Shown here: in pieces, positions 1-8,891 of the stretch
Numbering within the stretch: the stretch's first letter is position 1
Layout of the letters: every line of letters begins with the position of its first letter
DNA from: Streptomyces liliiviolaceus
GTDB lineage: Bacteria; Actinomycetota; Actinomycetes; Streptomycetales; Streptomycetaceae
DNA length: 64,000 bases
Assembly: GCF_018070025.1 (NCBI RefSeq)
Contig: NZ_JAGPYQ010000002.1
Span: forward strand, 992,001-1,056,000
Direction: 5' to 3'
The notes under the pieces: generated by a model
The model's input: only the letters and a program-made list of their open reading frames with translations
What the model was told of the DNA's origin: nothing
The model's database searches: none
Program-made: the position numbers and the translations under genes

Positions 1-291
1 GACCTGGATGCGCAGTCCGCCGTTGCCGAGCTTCTGGACGATCGCGTCGTGGCCCGAGGCCTCTTCCGCGTACGTCTCGGCCTGGCTCACCGAGACGCTG
101 GTGCGCTCGGTGGTGAAGACGGCGCCGCCCTGGAACTCGATGCCCATGTTCAGGCCGCGCACCGCGAGGCCCAGGATCGCCGTGATGGTGATCAGGATCG
201 AGACGCCGTACCAGATCTTGCGCTTGCCGACGAAGTCGTAGCCGATCTCACCGCGGTGGAGCCGGGCGCCGAGGGTGCCGAGTTTCGACAT
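1..291 (-). CDS. secF: SecF, protein translocase subunit (N-terminal part, runs off the left edge)
   Basis: The first 97 codons of SecF, the membrane partner of SecD in the SecDF complex that uses the proton gradient to pull exported proteins through SecYEG. The start MSKLGTLGARLHRGEIGYDF leads into a first membrane segment and the family motif GIEFQGGAV, after which the periplasmic domain begins. The ATG at 289-291 lies one base after the secD stop, so translation is probably coupled to secD. The C-terminal part with the remaining membrane segments is outside the window. Confidence 0.95.
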   Translation of the reverse strand, partial: MSKLGTLGARLHRGEIGYDFVGKRKIWYGVSILITITAILGLAVRGLNMGIEFQGGAVFTTERTSVSVSQAETYAEEASGHDAIVQKLGNGGLRIQV

Positions 292-292
292 C

Positions 293-2044
293 TCACGCCT
301 CCTTCGTGTCGACGGGGGCGGACGCACGACGGGTGCGGCGCAGCGGCGGCTGCACGCCCAGTCGCTTCGGGTCGAGGCCGGACCAGCTGTGGCCCTCCGC
401 GAAGAACTTCCTGCGGGCCAGAAGCGTCATCAGCGGCTTGGTGAAGAAGAAGACGACGACCACGTCGAGCAGGGTGGTGAGCCCCAGGGTGAAGGCGAAG
501 CCCTGGACCTTGCCGACGGTGACGACGAAGAGCACGGCGGCGGCGAGGAACGACACGAAGTCGGAGACCAGGATGGTGCGCCGGGCACGCGGCCAGGCAC
601 GCTCGACCGCCGGGCGCATCCTCCGGCCTTCGCGGATCTCGTCACGGATGCGTTCGAAGAACACGATGAACGAGTCCGCGGTGATGCCGATGGCCACGAT
701 GGCGCCGCAGACCGCCGGCAGGTTCAGCGCGAACCCGATCGTCGGGCCGAGCAGCGACATGATCACGTACGTCATGACCGCGGAGACCAGCAGCGAGGCG
801 ATGGCGATCATCGACAGGCCGCGGTAGTAGACCACCAGGTAGATGATGACCAGGGCCAGGCCGATGGCGCCGGCGATCAGACCGGCCTCCAGCTGCTCGC
901 CGCCGAGCGCGGCGGTGACGGTGGTGACGCTCGCCTCGGTGAAGGTGAGCGGCAGCGCGCCGTACGACAGCATGTTGGCGAGGTCCTGGGCCTCCTGCTG
1001 GTCGAAGCTGCCGGAGATCTCCGCGGTGCCGCCGGTCAGCGCCTGGCTGACGTACGGGTCGGAGACGACCTCACCGTCGAGGACGATGGCGAACTGGTTC
1101 TGCGGGGACTGGTTCTGCGCCAGCTTGCCCGTGATGCTCGCGAACTTCTTGCCGCCCTTGCCGGTGAAGTCCATGGTGACTTTCCAGCCCGCGGCACCCT
1201 GGGTGTCGAACACGGCCGAGGCCTTGTCGACGTCCGTGCCCTCGACCTCGGCCGGGCCGAGGATGTACTTCTGCCACTGGCCCTGCGAGTTCTGGCCGCA
1301 GGCCACGGTCGGGTCGCCGGCCTTGACGCCGTCACCGGCCTTGGCGCGGACCGTCTTCTTGCTGCAGTCCAGCTTCGTGTACTCCGCCTGGAGCTTCGCG
1401 GTCGCCGGGTCGGTGCTCGCGGACGCCGAGGGGCTGGCAGCGGCGGACTCGCTGCCCGTGCTGCTCCCCGAGGGAGTGGGGTCGGCCTTCAGCGCGTCGG
1501 TGACCGCCCGGCCCTGCGAGGTGGCGGAGGCGGAGGGCGACGAGGAGGAGGTGGCCTTCTCGCTCTCCTTCGCCGAGGCGGAAGGGCTCGCGGAGGAACT
1601 GCCGGACGCGCTCGGGGACGGGGTCGCGGCGTCGGCGCCGGTGACCTCGGTGACCAGCACGGGACGGAAGTAGAGCTTGGCGGTGGTGCCGACCTGCTCC
1701 CGGGCCTGCTCGGAGTTCGTACCCTTGGGGATGTTGACGATGATGTTGCTGTCGCCCTGGGTCTGCACCTCCGCTTCGCTGACGCCCAGACCGTTGACAC
1801 GGCGGTTCATGATGTCGACCGCGGTGTCCATGTTGGTCTTGTTGATCGCGTTCTTCTGACCGGGCTCGTTCTTCGCCTGGAGCGTGATGCTCGTACCGCC
1901 GGCGAGGTCGATGCCCAGTCGCGGTGTCGTGTGCCCGGAGGCGAACATGCCGCCGGTGAGCGCCACGATGGCGATCAGGATCAGGGCCAAGGTGCGTCCC
2001 GGCCTGCCCTGGGTGCCCTGTCGGCCCTTCTTGGGTGCTGCCAC
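293..2044 (-). CDS. secD: SecD, protein translocase subunit
   Basis: 583-residue SecD, the larger half of the SecDF export motor. It has a membrane segment at about 18-36, the DLAGGTSITL motif at 46-55, a periplasmic region, then five membrane helices between about 388 and 540 that form the RND-like half with the conserved proton-path region AIGITADSFIVFFERIRDE. Residues about 137-214 are an almost pure Ser/Ala/Pro/Glu low-complexity insert inside the periplasmic part, which makes the protein longer than a compact SecD. It sits between yajC and secF in the order common in actinobacteria. A 13-bp intergenic hairpin lies between yajC and secD. Confidence 0.97.
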   Translation of the reverse strand: MAAPKKGRQGTQGRPGRTLALILIAIVALTGGMFASGHTTPRLGIDLAGGTSITLQAKNEPGQKNAINKTNMDTAVDIMNRRVNGLGVSEAEVQTQGDSNIIVNIPKGTNSEQAREQVGTTAKLYFRPVLVTEVTGADAATPSPSASGSSSASPSASAKESEKATSSSSPSASATSQGRAVTDALKADPTPSGSSTGSESAAASPSASASTDPATAKLQAEYTKLDCSKKTVRAKAGDGVKAGDPTVACGQNSQGQWQKYILGPAEVEGTDVDKASAVFDTQGAAGWKVTMDFTGKGGKKFASITGKLAQNQSPQNQFAIVLDGEVVSDPYVSQALTGGTAEISGSFDQQEAQDLANMLSYGALPLTFTEASVTTVTAALGGEQLEAGLIAGAIGLALVIIYLVVYYRGLSMIAIASLLVSAVMTYVIMSLLGPTIGFALNLPAVCGAIVAIGITADSFIVFFERIRDEIREGRRMRPAVERAWPRARRTILVSDFVSFLAAAVLFVVTVGKVQGFAFTLGLTTLLDVVVVFFFTKPLMTLLARRKFFAEGHSWSGLDPKRLGVQPPLRRTRRASAPVDTKEA

Positions 2045-2133
2045 CTTCTCGTTCTCCCTCTTCGTCCGCCCGGTCTCTCGGTACCTTCGCGGACGGGCAT
2101 CAAATGGTGGGGGTTCCGCGCGAAGCCGGACGT

Positions 2134-2176
2134 CCGGGGACCGCGGCGCGCGAGCGGCGCACTCCGCGGTCCCCGG
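2134..2176. terminator. Strong hairpin between yajC and secD
   Basis: The arms CCGGGGACCGCGG (2134-2146) and CCGCGGTCCCCGG (2164-2176) pair perfectly over 13 bp with a 17-nt loop. There is no T tract. In the direction of transcription it lies after the yajC stop and before secD, so it could be a partial terminator or an mRNA-processing site that sets the YajC:SecDF ratio. That role is inferred; only the pairing is seen. Confidence 0.6.
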
Positions 2177-2182
2177 TCGTGG

Positions 2183-2716
2183 CTACTTCGTGTCGGACTC
2201 GCCGTCGGACTTCTTGAGCTCTGCGGCGTCGGTCTTCTTCGGCTCCGCGGCGGCGGACTCGTCGGCGGGCTCGACGACGGACTCGGCGGTCGGCTCGGCG
2301 ACGGGCTCGTCGGCCGCGTCCTTCTTGCCGAGGTCGATGTGCTTGTCGTCGGAGACGTCGGCGGACTCGTCCGTCTCGGTGAGGGAGGAGGCGTCGTCCG
2401 GCACGACCGACTCGTCGGACTTCAGGTCGTGCTCGATGCCGTGGACGATGCGGTTGTACTCGTCGTCGCCGAGGACCGCGCCGATGGCGTTCTTCGCGAA
2501 GAGCAGGTCGACGCCCGGGCCTGCGTCAAGGAGGACCGTCTCCTCGTTGACCTCCTTGACGGTCGCGTACATGCCACCGATCGTGCGGACGCCGGTGCCG
2601 GGCTGCATCTCGTTGCGCATCTGCGCAGCCGCATTCTGCTTCTTCTTGGCCGACCGGGTCATCAGGAACATGGCCCCGATGAGCACGATGAACGGGAGGA
2701 GGGTCACGAGACTCAC
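2183..2716 (-). CDS. yajC: YajC, preprotein translocase accessory subunit
   Basis: 177 residues with one N-terminal membrane helix (about 3-20, MSLVTLLPFIVLIGAMFLMT) followed by the basic RSAKKKQ stretch and the YajC core with GTGVRTIGGMYATVKEV. YajC is the small membrane subunit that joins SecDF in the holo-translocon. The C-terminal half is a long acidic Glu/Asp/Ala/Ser tail, as usual in Streptomyces, ending KKSDGESDTK. It is the first gene of the yajC-secD-secF unit; the ruv genes lie upstream on the same strand with a gap of about 160 bp. Confidence 0.95.
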   Translation of the reverse strand: MSLVTLLPFIVLIGAMFLMTRSAKKKQNAAAQMRNEMQPGTGVRTIGGMYATVKEVNEETVLLDAGPGVDLLFAKNAIGAVLGDDEYNRIVHGIEHDLKSDESVVPDDASSLTETDESADVSDDKHIDLGKKDAADEPVAEPTAESVVEPADESAAAEPKKTDAAELKKSDGESDTK

Positions 2717-2880
2717 GGGACGGAACTTCCTTCATTCGACCGCGATGGTGAGCGGCCTGCTGGATGGGGGTATGTACGCCGTCTACAAGGGCGGCATCGG
2801 CGGAGTCTAAGCGAGTCCGCCGTCAAGGAACAACGCTCAGCATGGCACCGGGGTTCCTGACCTCGCGAGCCCCCTCGCCG

Positions 2881-3951
2881 TCACGCCCCGAACAGGTCCC
2901 CTTGTCCGTTTCCACCGGTTGACGACCGGGGCGGCGTGAGGCCCAGGTGAGCCCACGCGGCCGGGGTGGCGACGCGTCCGCGGGGCGTCCGGGCCAGCAG
3001 CCCCTCCCGTACGAGGAAGGGCTCGGCCACCTCTTCGACGGTCTCCCGCTCCTCCCCCACGGCCACGGCGAGGGTGGAGAGGCCGACGGGCCCGCCGCCG
3101 AAGAGCTTGAGGAGGGCTTCGAGGACGCCCCGGTCGAGGCGGTCGAGGCCGCGGCTGTCCACTTCGTACACCGCGAGGGCGGCGCCGGAGATGGCCTGGT
3201 CGATGACGCCGTCGGCCTTGACCTGGGCGTAGTCGCGGACCCGGCGCAGCAGGCGGTTGGCGATACGCGGCGTGCCCCGGGAGCGGCCGGCGATCTCGGC
3301 GGCCCCGTCCGTGTCGATCTCCACGTCGAGCAGATGTGCGGAGCGGTGGATGACCCGCTCCAGCTCGGCGGGCTCGTAGAACTCCATGTGGGCGGTGAAG
3401 CCGAAGCGGTCGCGCAGCGGGGGCGGCAGCAGGCCCGCGCGCGTGGTGGCGCCGACGAGCGTGAAGGGCGGCAGTTCGAGGGGGATGGCGGTGGCGCCGG
3501 GGCCCTTGCCGACGATGACGTCGACGCGGAAGTCCTCCATCGCCATGTAGAGCATCTCCTCGGCGGGCCGCGACATGCGGTGGATCTCGTCGAGGAAGAG
3601 GACCTCGCCCTCCTGGAGGGAGGAGAGGATCGCCGCGAGGTCGCCCGCGTGCTGGATGGCGGGGCCGCTGGTGATGCGGATCGGGGCCTCCATCTCGGCG
3701 GCGATGATCATCGAGAGGGTGGTCTTGCCCAGGCCGGGGGCGCCGGAGAGCAGCACGTGGTCGGCGGTGGCGCCCCGCGCGCGTGCGGCGCGCAGGACGA
3801 GGTCGAGCTGCTCGCGGACCTTCTCCTGGCCGATGAACTCACCGAGGTCCTTGGGCCGCAGGGCGGCCTCGACGGCCTGCTCCTCACGGTCCCCGGCCGC
3901 ACCGACGAGCCGCTCGCCGCTACCGTCGTCGGTCGTCTCGTCCCAGTTCAT
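2881..3951 (-). CDS. ruvB: RuvB, Holliday junction branch-migration ATPase
   Basis: 356-residue AAA+ motor that drives branch migration on RuvA-bound Holliday junctions. Walker A is GAPGLGKTT (about 70-78), Walker B is LFLDEIHR, and the C-terminal winged helix ends near [14 protein letters not shown] place the start at the ATG of [10 protein letters not shown] (3949-3951). The frame stays open upstream to 4035, but that extension reads [11 protein letters not shown], which is simply the dispersed palindromic repeat at about 3994-4040 translated and should not be included. It is last in ruvC-ruvA-ruvB, 125 bp after the ruvA stop. Confidence 0.97.
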   Translation of the reverse strand: MNWDETTDDGSGERLVGAAGDREEQAVEAALRPKDLGEFIGQEKVREQLDLVLRAARARGATADHVLLSGAPGLGKTTLSMIIAAEMEAPIRITSGPAIQHAGDLAAILSSLQEGEVLFLDEIHRMSRPAEEMLYMAMEDFRVDVIVGKGPGATAIPLELPPFTLVGATTRAGLLPPPLRDRFGFTAHMEFYEPAELERVIHRSAHLLDVEIDTDGAAEIAGRSRGTPRIANRLLRRVRDYAQVKADGVIDQAISGAALAVYEVDSRGLDRLDRGVLEALLKLFGGGPVGLSTLAVAVGEERETVEEVAEPFLVREGLLARTPRGRVATPAAWAHLGLTPPRSSTGGNGQGDLFGA

Positions 3952-3993
3952 TCGGCGTGCCTCGCGGTGTAGTGGATCAGGTCGTACGGACGT

Positions 3994-4040
3994 GGGGCGC
4001 CCCGGAGGGGCGCGGGGAACTGCGCGACCGGCCACGACGG
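3994..4040. repeat. Dispersed palindromic element, copy between ruvA and ruvB
   Basis: Reads GGGGCGCGGGGAACTGCGCG followed by ACCGGCCACGACGG, with GGGGCGCCCC just before it. It is the reverse-orientation form of the element found about 17 times in this window. It follows the ruvA stop and precedes the ruvB start, and its translation creates a false N-terminal extension on RuvB. Confidence 0.85.
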
Positions 4041-4076
4041 CGCCGCAGCTTCATGACGACCGCTCCCCGGCAGGGC

Positions 4077-4688
4077 TCAGCGTGCCCGGTTCAGGGTCTG
4101 CAAGGCAGCCTTCAGGAGCTGCCCGACCTGAGGCGCGCCCTCGGCGGCCTCCGCCTGCGGCGCGACCGCGGACACCGCTTCATCGGCCTCCCGGGTCGCG
4201 TACCCCAGCCCGATCAGCGCGGCGTGCAACTGCTCCCGCCACCCCGCGGCGACGGGCCGACCGATCGCCGCGCCCCCCGTGCCGAGCGGCTCACCGAGGC
4301 GGTCCTTCAGTTCGAGCAGCAGCTTCTGGGCGCCCTTCTTGCCGATGCCCGGGACGGCGGTGAGCGCCTTCTCGTCCCCGGTGGACACGGCGCGGCGCAG
4401 GGCGTCCGGGCTGTGCACGGCGAGCATCGCCTGGGCCAGCCGCGGCCCCACCCCGCTGGCGGTCTGCAGCAGCACGAAGGTCTGGCGCTCGTCGTCGTCC
4501 GCGAAGCCGTACAGCGTGAGCGAGTCCTCGCGGACGACCAGGGAGGTGGCGAGCCGGGCCTCCTGGCCCATCCGCAGTCCGGAGAGGGTGTCGGGGGTGC
4601 ACTGGACGGCGATGCCGATACCGCCCACCTCGACCACCGCGGAGTCGGGGGCGAGGGCGGCGACCTTGCCGCTGACGAAGGCGATCAT
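4077..4688 (-). CDS. ruvA: RuvA, Holliday junction DNA-binding subunit
   Basis: 203 residues. The N-terminal OB fold begins [12 protein letters not shown]. The helix-hairpin-helix region holds the paired motifs [14 protein letters not shown] and [19 protein letters not shown] that grip the four-way junction. A Pro/Ala linker leads to domain III, which binds RuvB. The ATG overlaps the ruvC stop by four bases (ATGA at 4685-4688), so the two are translationally coupled. Length is normal for the family. Confidence 0.97.
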   Translation of the reverse strand: MIAFVSGKVAALAPDSAVVEVGGIGIAVQCTPDTLSGLRMGQEARLATSLVVREDSLTLYGFADDDERQTFVLLQTASGVGPRLAQAMLAVHSPDALRRAVSTGDEKALTAVPGIGKKGAQKLLLELKDRLGEPLGTGGAAIGRPVAAGWREQLHAALIGLGYATREADEAVSAVAPQAEAAEGAPQVGQLLKAALQTLNRAR

Positions 4689-5230
4689 CGGGTGACCTTC
4701 CGGGTGGAGAGCTGGGCCCGGCGGTGCGCGGCCTGTGCCTGCTGGAGGCGGTTCACTGCCGGGGCACGCCAGATGTGACAGATGGCGAGGGCGAGGGCGT
4801 CGGCGGCGTCGGCGGGCTTGGGGGGCGCGTCGAGCCGCAGCAGCCGGGTGACCATGGCTCCGACCTGGGCCTTGTCGGCGCGGCCGTTGCCGGTGACGGC
4901 GGCCTTGACCTCGCTGGGGGTGTGCAGGGCGACGGGGATGCCGCGCCGGGCCGCGCAGAGCATCGCGACCGCGCTGGCCTGGGCCGTGCCCATCACCGTA
5001 CGGACGTTGTGCTGGCTGAACACCCGCTCCACGGCGACGTATTCGGGGCGGTGGTCGTCGAGCCACTGCTCGATGCCCTGCTCGATGGCGACGAGGCGCT
5101 GCCCCAACTCCGCGTCGGAGGGGGTGCGGACGACTCCGACGCCGATCATGGTGAGCGGCCGGCCCGCCACGCCCTCGACGACCCCGACACCGCACCGGGT
5201 CAATCCGGGGTCAACGCCCAGTACCCGCAC
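4685..5230 (-). CDS. ruvC: RuvC, Holliday junction resolvase
   Basis: 181-residue RNase-H-fold endonuclease that cuts Holliday junctions. The first catalytic Asp is in [13 protein letters not shown] near the N-terminus, the Glu in VAVERVF, and the C-terminal acidic pair in the [18 protein letters not shown] stretch. I choose the GTG at 5228-5230, preceded by AAGGAGG at the right spacing; a longer frame to 5272 adds 14 residues with no family similarity. Heads ruvC-ruvA-ruvB. Confidence 0.95.
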   Translation of the reverse strand: MRVLGVDPGLTRCGVGVVEGVAGRPLTMIGVGVVRTPSDAELGQRLVAIEQGIEQWLDDHRPEYVAVERVFSQHNVRTVMGTAQASAVAMLCAARRGIPVALHTPSEVKAAVTGNGRADKAQVGAMVTRLLRLDAPPKPADAADALALAICHIWRAPAVNRLQQAQAAHRRAQLSTRKVTR

Positions 5231-5361
5231 CCGGCCCCCTCCTTCGACTCGTCGGCCCCACCCGGCCACCACCGGGGAGCTGCCCCCGATTCGTGCAGGT
5301 TATCGGGTGCCACCGACAACGCCCGCCAGCGACGCCCGACAAGGGGACGGCCGACAACGGG

Positions 5362-5393
5362 ACGGGCCGACGGGGTGTGTCCCGTCGGCCCGT
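5362..5393. terminator. Terminator-like hairpin between yebC and ruvC
   Basis: ACGGGCCGACGGG (5362-5374) pairs with CCCGTCGGCCCGT (5381-5393), 13 bp with a 6-nt loop, in the 220-bp gap after the yebC stop and before ruvC. There is no long T tract, which is usual for Streptomyces terminators. It probably separates the yebC and ruv transcription units. Confidence 0.6.
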
Positions 5394-5451
5394 TGAGCCC
5401 GTACCGTCCGCGGCGCGACGACGCGCAGCGTGCGGTGTGCGGCGCGCGGTG

Positions 5452-6204
5452 CTACGCGTCGACCTTCTCCATGACCTCGTCGCTCACGTCGAAGTTGGCG
5501 AAGACGTTCTGCACGTCGTCGCTGTCCTCAAGGGCGTCGATGAGCTTGAAGATCTTCCGGGCGCCCTCCTCGTCCAGTTCGACCTGCATGGTCGGGACGA
5601 AGTTGGCGTCGGCGGAGTCGTAGTCGATGCCGGCCTCCTGGAGCGCGGTGCGCACCGCGACCAGGTCGGTGGCCTCGGAGAGGACCTCGAAGGTGTCACC
5701 GAGGTCGTTGACCTCCTCGGCACCCGCGTCGAGCACGGCACCCAGGACGTCGTCCTCGGACAGTTCGCCCTTGGGGACGATGACGACGCCCTTGCGGTTG
5801 AAGAGGTACGAGACGGAACCCGGGTCGGCCATGTTGCCGCCGTTGCGGGTCATGGCGACGCGTACGTCCGAGGCGGCACGGTTGCGGTTGTCGGTGAGGC
5901 ACTCGATGAGCACCGCGACACCGTTCGGGCCGTACCCCTCGTACATGATCGTCTCGTAGTCGGCGCCACCGGCTTCGAGACCACCGCCGCGCTTGACCGC
6001 GGAGTCGATGTTCTTGTTCGGGACCGAGGACTTCTTGGCCTTCTGCACGGCGTCGTAAAGCGTCGGATTGCCGTCGAGGTCCACGCCGCCCATGCGCGCC
6101 GCGACCTCGATGTTCTTGATCAGCTTCGCGAAGAGCTTGCCGCGCTTGGCGTCGATCACGGCCTTCTTGTGCTTCGTCGTGGCCCATTTAGAGTGGCCGG
6201 ACAT
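5452..6204 (-). CDS. yebC: YebC/PmpR-family regulator (TACO1 family)
   Basis: 250 residues with the canonical start [20 protein letters not shown] and the family stretches [20 protein letters not shown] and FNRKGVVIV. The family is annotated as DNA-binding transcriptional regulators; related proteins also act on ribosomes to help translation of difficult sequences, and this sequence does not decide between the two. Its position directly upstream of ruvC is widespread in bacteria. Acidic C-terminal half; normal length. Confidence 0.95.
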   Translation of the reverse strand: MSGHSKWATTKHKKAVIDAKRGKLFAKLIKNIEVAARMGGVDLDGNPTLYDAVQKAKKSSVPNKNIDSAVKRGGGLEAGGADYETIMYEGYGPNGVAVLIECLTDNRNRAASDVRVAMTRNGGNMADPGSVSYLFNRKGVVIVPKGELSEDDVLGAVLDAGAEEVNDLGDTFEVLSEATDLVAVRTALQEAGIDYDSADANFVPTMQVELDEEGARKIFKLIDALEDSDDVQNVFANFDVSDEVMEKVDA

Positions 6205-6280
6205 CTGCCTGTCTCCTTCGCGTAACCCAACCAGTACGAATACCCGAGGCTTCGAGAGCCTGGGGGACCCCCAGATCCTA

Positions 6281-6886
6281 CTAGGACGCCGCTGTCCGGG
6301 TCGCGCGCACCATGTCGACGAAGAGCGCGTGCACGCGGTGGTCGCCGGTCAGTTCCGGATGGAACGACGTGGCGAGCGCGTTGCCCTGGCGTACGGCGAC
6401 GATGTGACCGCCGTACTCGGCCAGTACCTCGGCCTCCGCGCCCACCGATTCCACCCAGGGGGCCCGGATGAAGAGTCCCTCCACAGCATCGCCCTCGATG
6501 CCCGTCACGTCGACCTTCGCCTCGAAGGATTCGTTCTGCCGTCCGAAGGCGTTGCGGCGCACGATCATGTCGATGCCGCCGATGGTCTCCTGGCCCGAGC
6601 GCGGGTCGAGGATCTTGTCGGCGAGCATGATCATGCCCGCGCAGCTGCCGTAGACGGGCAGACCGTCCCGCACGCGCGCGCGAAGGGGCTCCATGAGGCC
6701 GAAGAGGACGGCCAGTTTGGAGATGGTGGTGGACTCACCGCCGGGGACGATCAGTCCGTCGACCTCGGCGAGTTCCTCGGGGCGCCGCACCGGCCTGGCC
6801 ACGGCGTCCGCCGCGGCCAGGGCGATGAGGTGCTCCCGTACGTCGCCCTGGAGGGCCAGGACGCCTATGACGGGGGTGGTGCTCAT
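6281..6886 (-). CDS. pdxT: PdxT, glutaminase subunit of PLP synthase
   Basis: 201-residue class-I glutamine amidotransferase that supplies ammonia to PdxS for deoxyxylulose-5-phosphate-independent synthesis of pyridoxal 5'-phosphate. [10 protein letters not shown] forms the oxyanion region, the nucleophile Cys is in [10 protein letters not shown], and the His-Glu pair is in SFHPELTGD. It lies 80 bp after the pdxS stop on the same strand, as the partner enzyme should. Confidence 0.97.
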   Translation of the reverse strand: MSTTPVIGVLALQGDVREHLIALAAADAVARPVRRPEELAEVDGLIVPGGESTTISKLAVLFGLMEPLRARVRDGLPVYGSCAGMIMLADKILDPRSGQETIGGIDMIVRRNAFGRQNESFEAKVDVTGIEGDAVEGLFIRAPWVESVGAEAEVLAEYGGHIVAVRQGNALATSFHPELTGDHRVHALFVDMVRATRTAAS

Positions 6887-6966
6887 CTACGGAGTGCCTG
6901 CCTTGTGTGAAGGGGTGCCCTGGAGAGGGTGGTTTTCGTCCGGAGGGAGTTGTCCGTCCGGACGGA

Positions 6967-7890
6967 CTACCAGCCGCGGTTCGCGTAGCGCTCGGACTCG
7001 GGGAGGGTGTCGCAGTTGATGCCGACCATGGCCTCGCCCAGGTTGCGGGAGGCGTCCGCGATGATCTTCGGGTCGTCGTAGAAGGTGGTGGCCTTCACGA
7101 TGGCCGCGGCGCGCTTGGCCGGGTCGCCGGACTTGAAGATGCCGGAGCCGACGAAGACACCCTCGGCGCCGAGCTGGCGCATCAGGGCGGCGTCGGCGGG
7201 AGTGGCCACGCCACCCGCGGAGAACAGCACGACCGGGAGCTTGCCCAGTTCGGCGACCTCCTTGACGATCTCGTACGGGGCGCGCAGCTCCTTGGCGGCG
7301 GCGTACAGCTCGTTGTTGTCGTAGCCGCGCAGCCGGGCGATCTCGTTCTTGATCTGGCGCAGGTGGCGGACGGCCTCGACGACGTTGCCGGTGCCGGCCT
7401 CACCCTTGGAGCGGATCATGGCGGCGCCCTCGGCTATGCGGCGCAGAGCCTCGCCCAGGTTGGTGGCACCACAGACGAAGGGGGTCGTGAAGGCCCACTT
7501 GTCGGAGTGGTTGACCTCGTCGGCGGGGGTGAGCACCTCGGACTCGTCGATGTAGTCGACGCCGAGGGACTGCAGGACCTGGGCCTCCACGAAGTGGCCG
7601 ATGCGCGACTTGGCCATCACCGGGATCGAGACGGCCTCGATGATGCCCTCGATCATGTCCGGGTCGGACATGCGCGCCACGCCGCCGTCCTTGCGGATGT
7701 CGGCGGGGACCCGCTCCAGGGCCATGACGGCCACGGCGCCCGCGTCCTCGGCGATCTTCGCCTGCTCGGGCGTGACGACGTCCATGATCACGCCACCCTT
7801 GAGCTGTTCGGCCATGCCGCGCTTCACGCGCGCGGTGCCGGTGGCCGGGGTGTCGGTGGGCTGGACGGGGTGGGAGAGCGTGCTGGACAC
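6967..7890 (-). CDS. pdxS: PdxS, synthase subunit of PLP synthase
   Basis: 307-residue (beta/alpha)8 barrel that builds PLP from ribose 5-phosphate, glyceraldehyde 3-phosphate and ammonia from PdxT. Conserved blocks include [22 protein letters not shown], the catalytic-Lys segment VMAKSRIGH, and [13 protein letters not shown]. The N-terminal 20 or so residues are a Thr/Pro-rich extension, common in actinobacteria. The 188 bp upstream to the next gene hold nothing I can name. Confidence 0.98.
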   Translation of the reverse strand: MSSTLSHPVQPTDTPATGTARVKRGMAEQLKGGVIMDVVTPEQAKIAEDAGAVAVMALERVPADIRKDGGVARMSDPDMIEGIIEAVSIPVMAKSRIGHFVEAQVLQSLGVDYIDESEVLTPADEVNHSDKWAFTTPFVCGATNLGEALRRIAEGAAMIRSKGEAGTGNVVEAVRHLRQIKNEIARLRGYDNNELYAAAKELRAPYEIVKEVAELGKLPVVLFSAGGVATPADAALMRQLGAEGVFVGSGIFKSGDPAKRAAAIVKATTFYDDPKIIADASRNLGEAMVGINCDTLPESERYANRGW

Positions 7891-8078
7891 GGGTTGACCT
7901 CACTCGGTGAAAGAGGGCTTCTGCAAACACCGAGGAAACGCCCGGGGACCAGGCCACAGCAAGGGCCAATGGGTAGGCGGTGGCTCATTTTCCGGTCCAC
8001 GCCGAGCTTTTTCGCTGGTCAGGGCCTTGTCCGGGATTCACGCACCCGCGCGGGCCACGGCCTCCGCCGGCCGGACCT

Positions 8079-8624
8079 CTACGTTCCGGGGCGGTCCGCG
8101 AGCGCCGTCGGGGGCTCGTCGTCCATCTCGAAGGCCAGCGGGAACGGGGCGTGCCCGGCCAGCCGGAACCAGCGCACCTTGCGGTGGCGGCGCAGGGCGC
8201 GGGCCGCGCGTACGGCGTCGTTGTGGAAGCGCCGGGCCATCGGTACGCGGCGGACCGCCTGGGCGAGCTCGCGGGCCGCGTCCTCGCCGCCCGGGGCCGC
8301 CTGGACCGCCTCCACCTGCTCGGTCTCCCCGAAGACGGCCCGCAGCGCCTGGCTGAGGTCGCTCTCGGCGACCTCCCGGTGGTCCTCCTCGGCCTGCCGG
8401 GCGGCGTGCGCGGCCTCGTAGAGCACCATCGACGCGGCCGGGTCGAGCACGCCGGCGGTGGCGAGTTCCTGGGCGACCGAGGCGCGGCGCAGGAGCTGTG
8501 CGTCGAGGGCCGCGCGGGCTGCGTCGATGCGGGAGTGCAGGCGGTCGAGGCGGCCCGCCGTCCAGCTCAGGTAGAGGCCGATCGCCGCGAGGGCGACCAC
8601 GATCCAGATCAGTGTGGAGGTCAC
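8079..8624 (-). CDS. Small membrane-anchored helical protein, LemA-like in layout
   Basis: 181 residues, GTG start at 8622-8624. An N-terminal membrane helix (about 3-20, STLIWIVVALAAIGLYLSW) is followed by a long Ala/Arg/Glu-rich helical region (RLDRLHSRIDAARAALDAQL) that recalls the LemA arrangement of one anchor plus a helical bundle. I do not see a diagnostic LemA motif, so function is unassigned. It lies between pdxS and the pimA operon on the same strand, with a large inverted repeat upstream of its start. Confidence 0.75.
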   Translation of the reverse strand: MTSTLIWIVVALAAIGLYLSWTAGRLDRLHSRIDAARAALDAQLLRRASVAQELATAGVLDPAASMVLYEAAHAARQAEEDHREVAESDLSQALRAVFGETEQVEAVQAAPGGEDAARELAQAVRRVPMARRFHNDAVRAARALRRHRKVRWFRLAGHAPFPLAFEMDDEPPTALADRPGT

Positions 8625-8715
8625 GGGGGCACACGCTACCGGTGGGGGCGCCTTGCTCGGCGGCGCCCCCGGATGGCGCCTGCGGCGCCTGTGCGACCGT
8701 TTCCGGGTGCGGGCC

Positions 8716-8857
8716 CGGTGGGGGCTGGTCGCGCAGTTCCCCGCGCCCCTGAAAAGCCGGCTTCGCCGTGCTTTTCATCCCGTCCGGCGGACGGGTGGGC
8801 AGGGGCGAAGCCCCGCCCCTAAGGGGCGCGGGGAACTGCGCGACCAGCCCCCACCGG
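8716..8857. repeat. Large inverted repeat made of two facing palindromic elements
   Basis: 36-bp arms at 8716-8751 and 8822-8857 are perfect reverse complements, each holding one copy of the dispersed element (CTGGTCGCGCAGTTCCCCGC and its complement). The 70-bp centre has its own GC-rich inverted segments. It sits between the pimA stop (8892, minus strand) and the 8624 start, so read-through from pimA would form a very stable RNA hairpin, probably a terminator. Confidence 0.9.
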
Positions 8858-8891
8858 CCCGCAGCCGAAACACCCCCGCCCCCCCGGAGGG

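Noticed and set aside
275..2860. 861-codon plus-strand frame antisense to secD and yajC
   Set aside because: High-G+C shadow of real genes; composition is Arg/Gly/Val-rich with no motif, and the minus strand encodes unmistakable SecD and YajC.
3952..4035. 28-residue N-terminal extension of RuvB
   Set aside because: It reads [11 protein letters not shown], the translation of the dispersed repeat; the normal RuvB start is at 3951.
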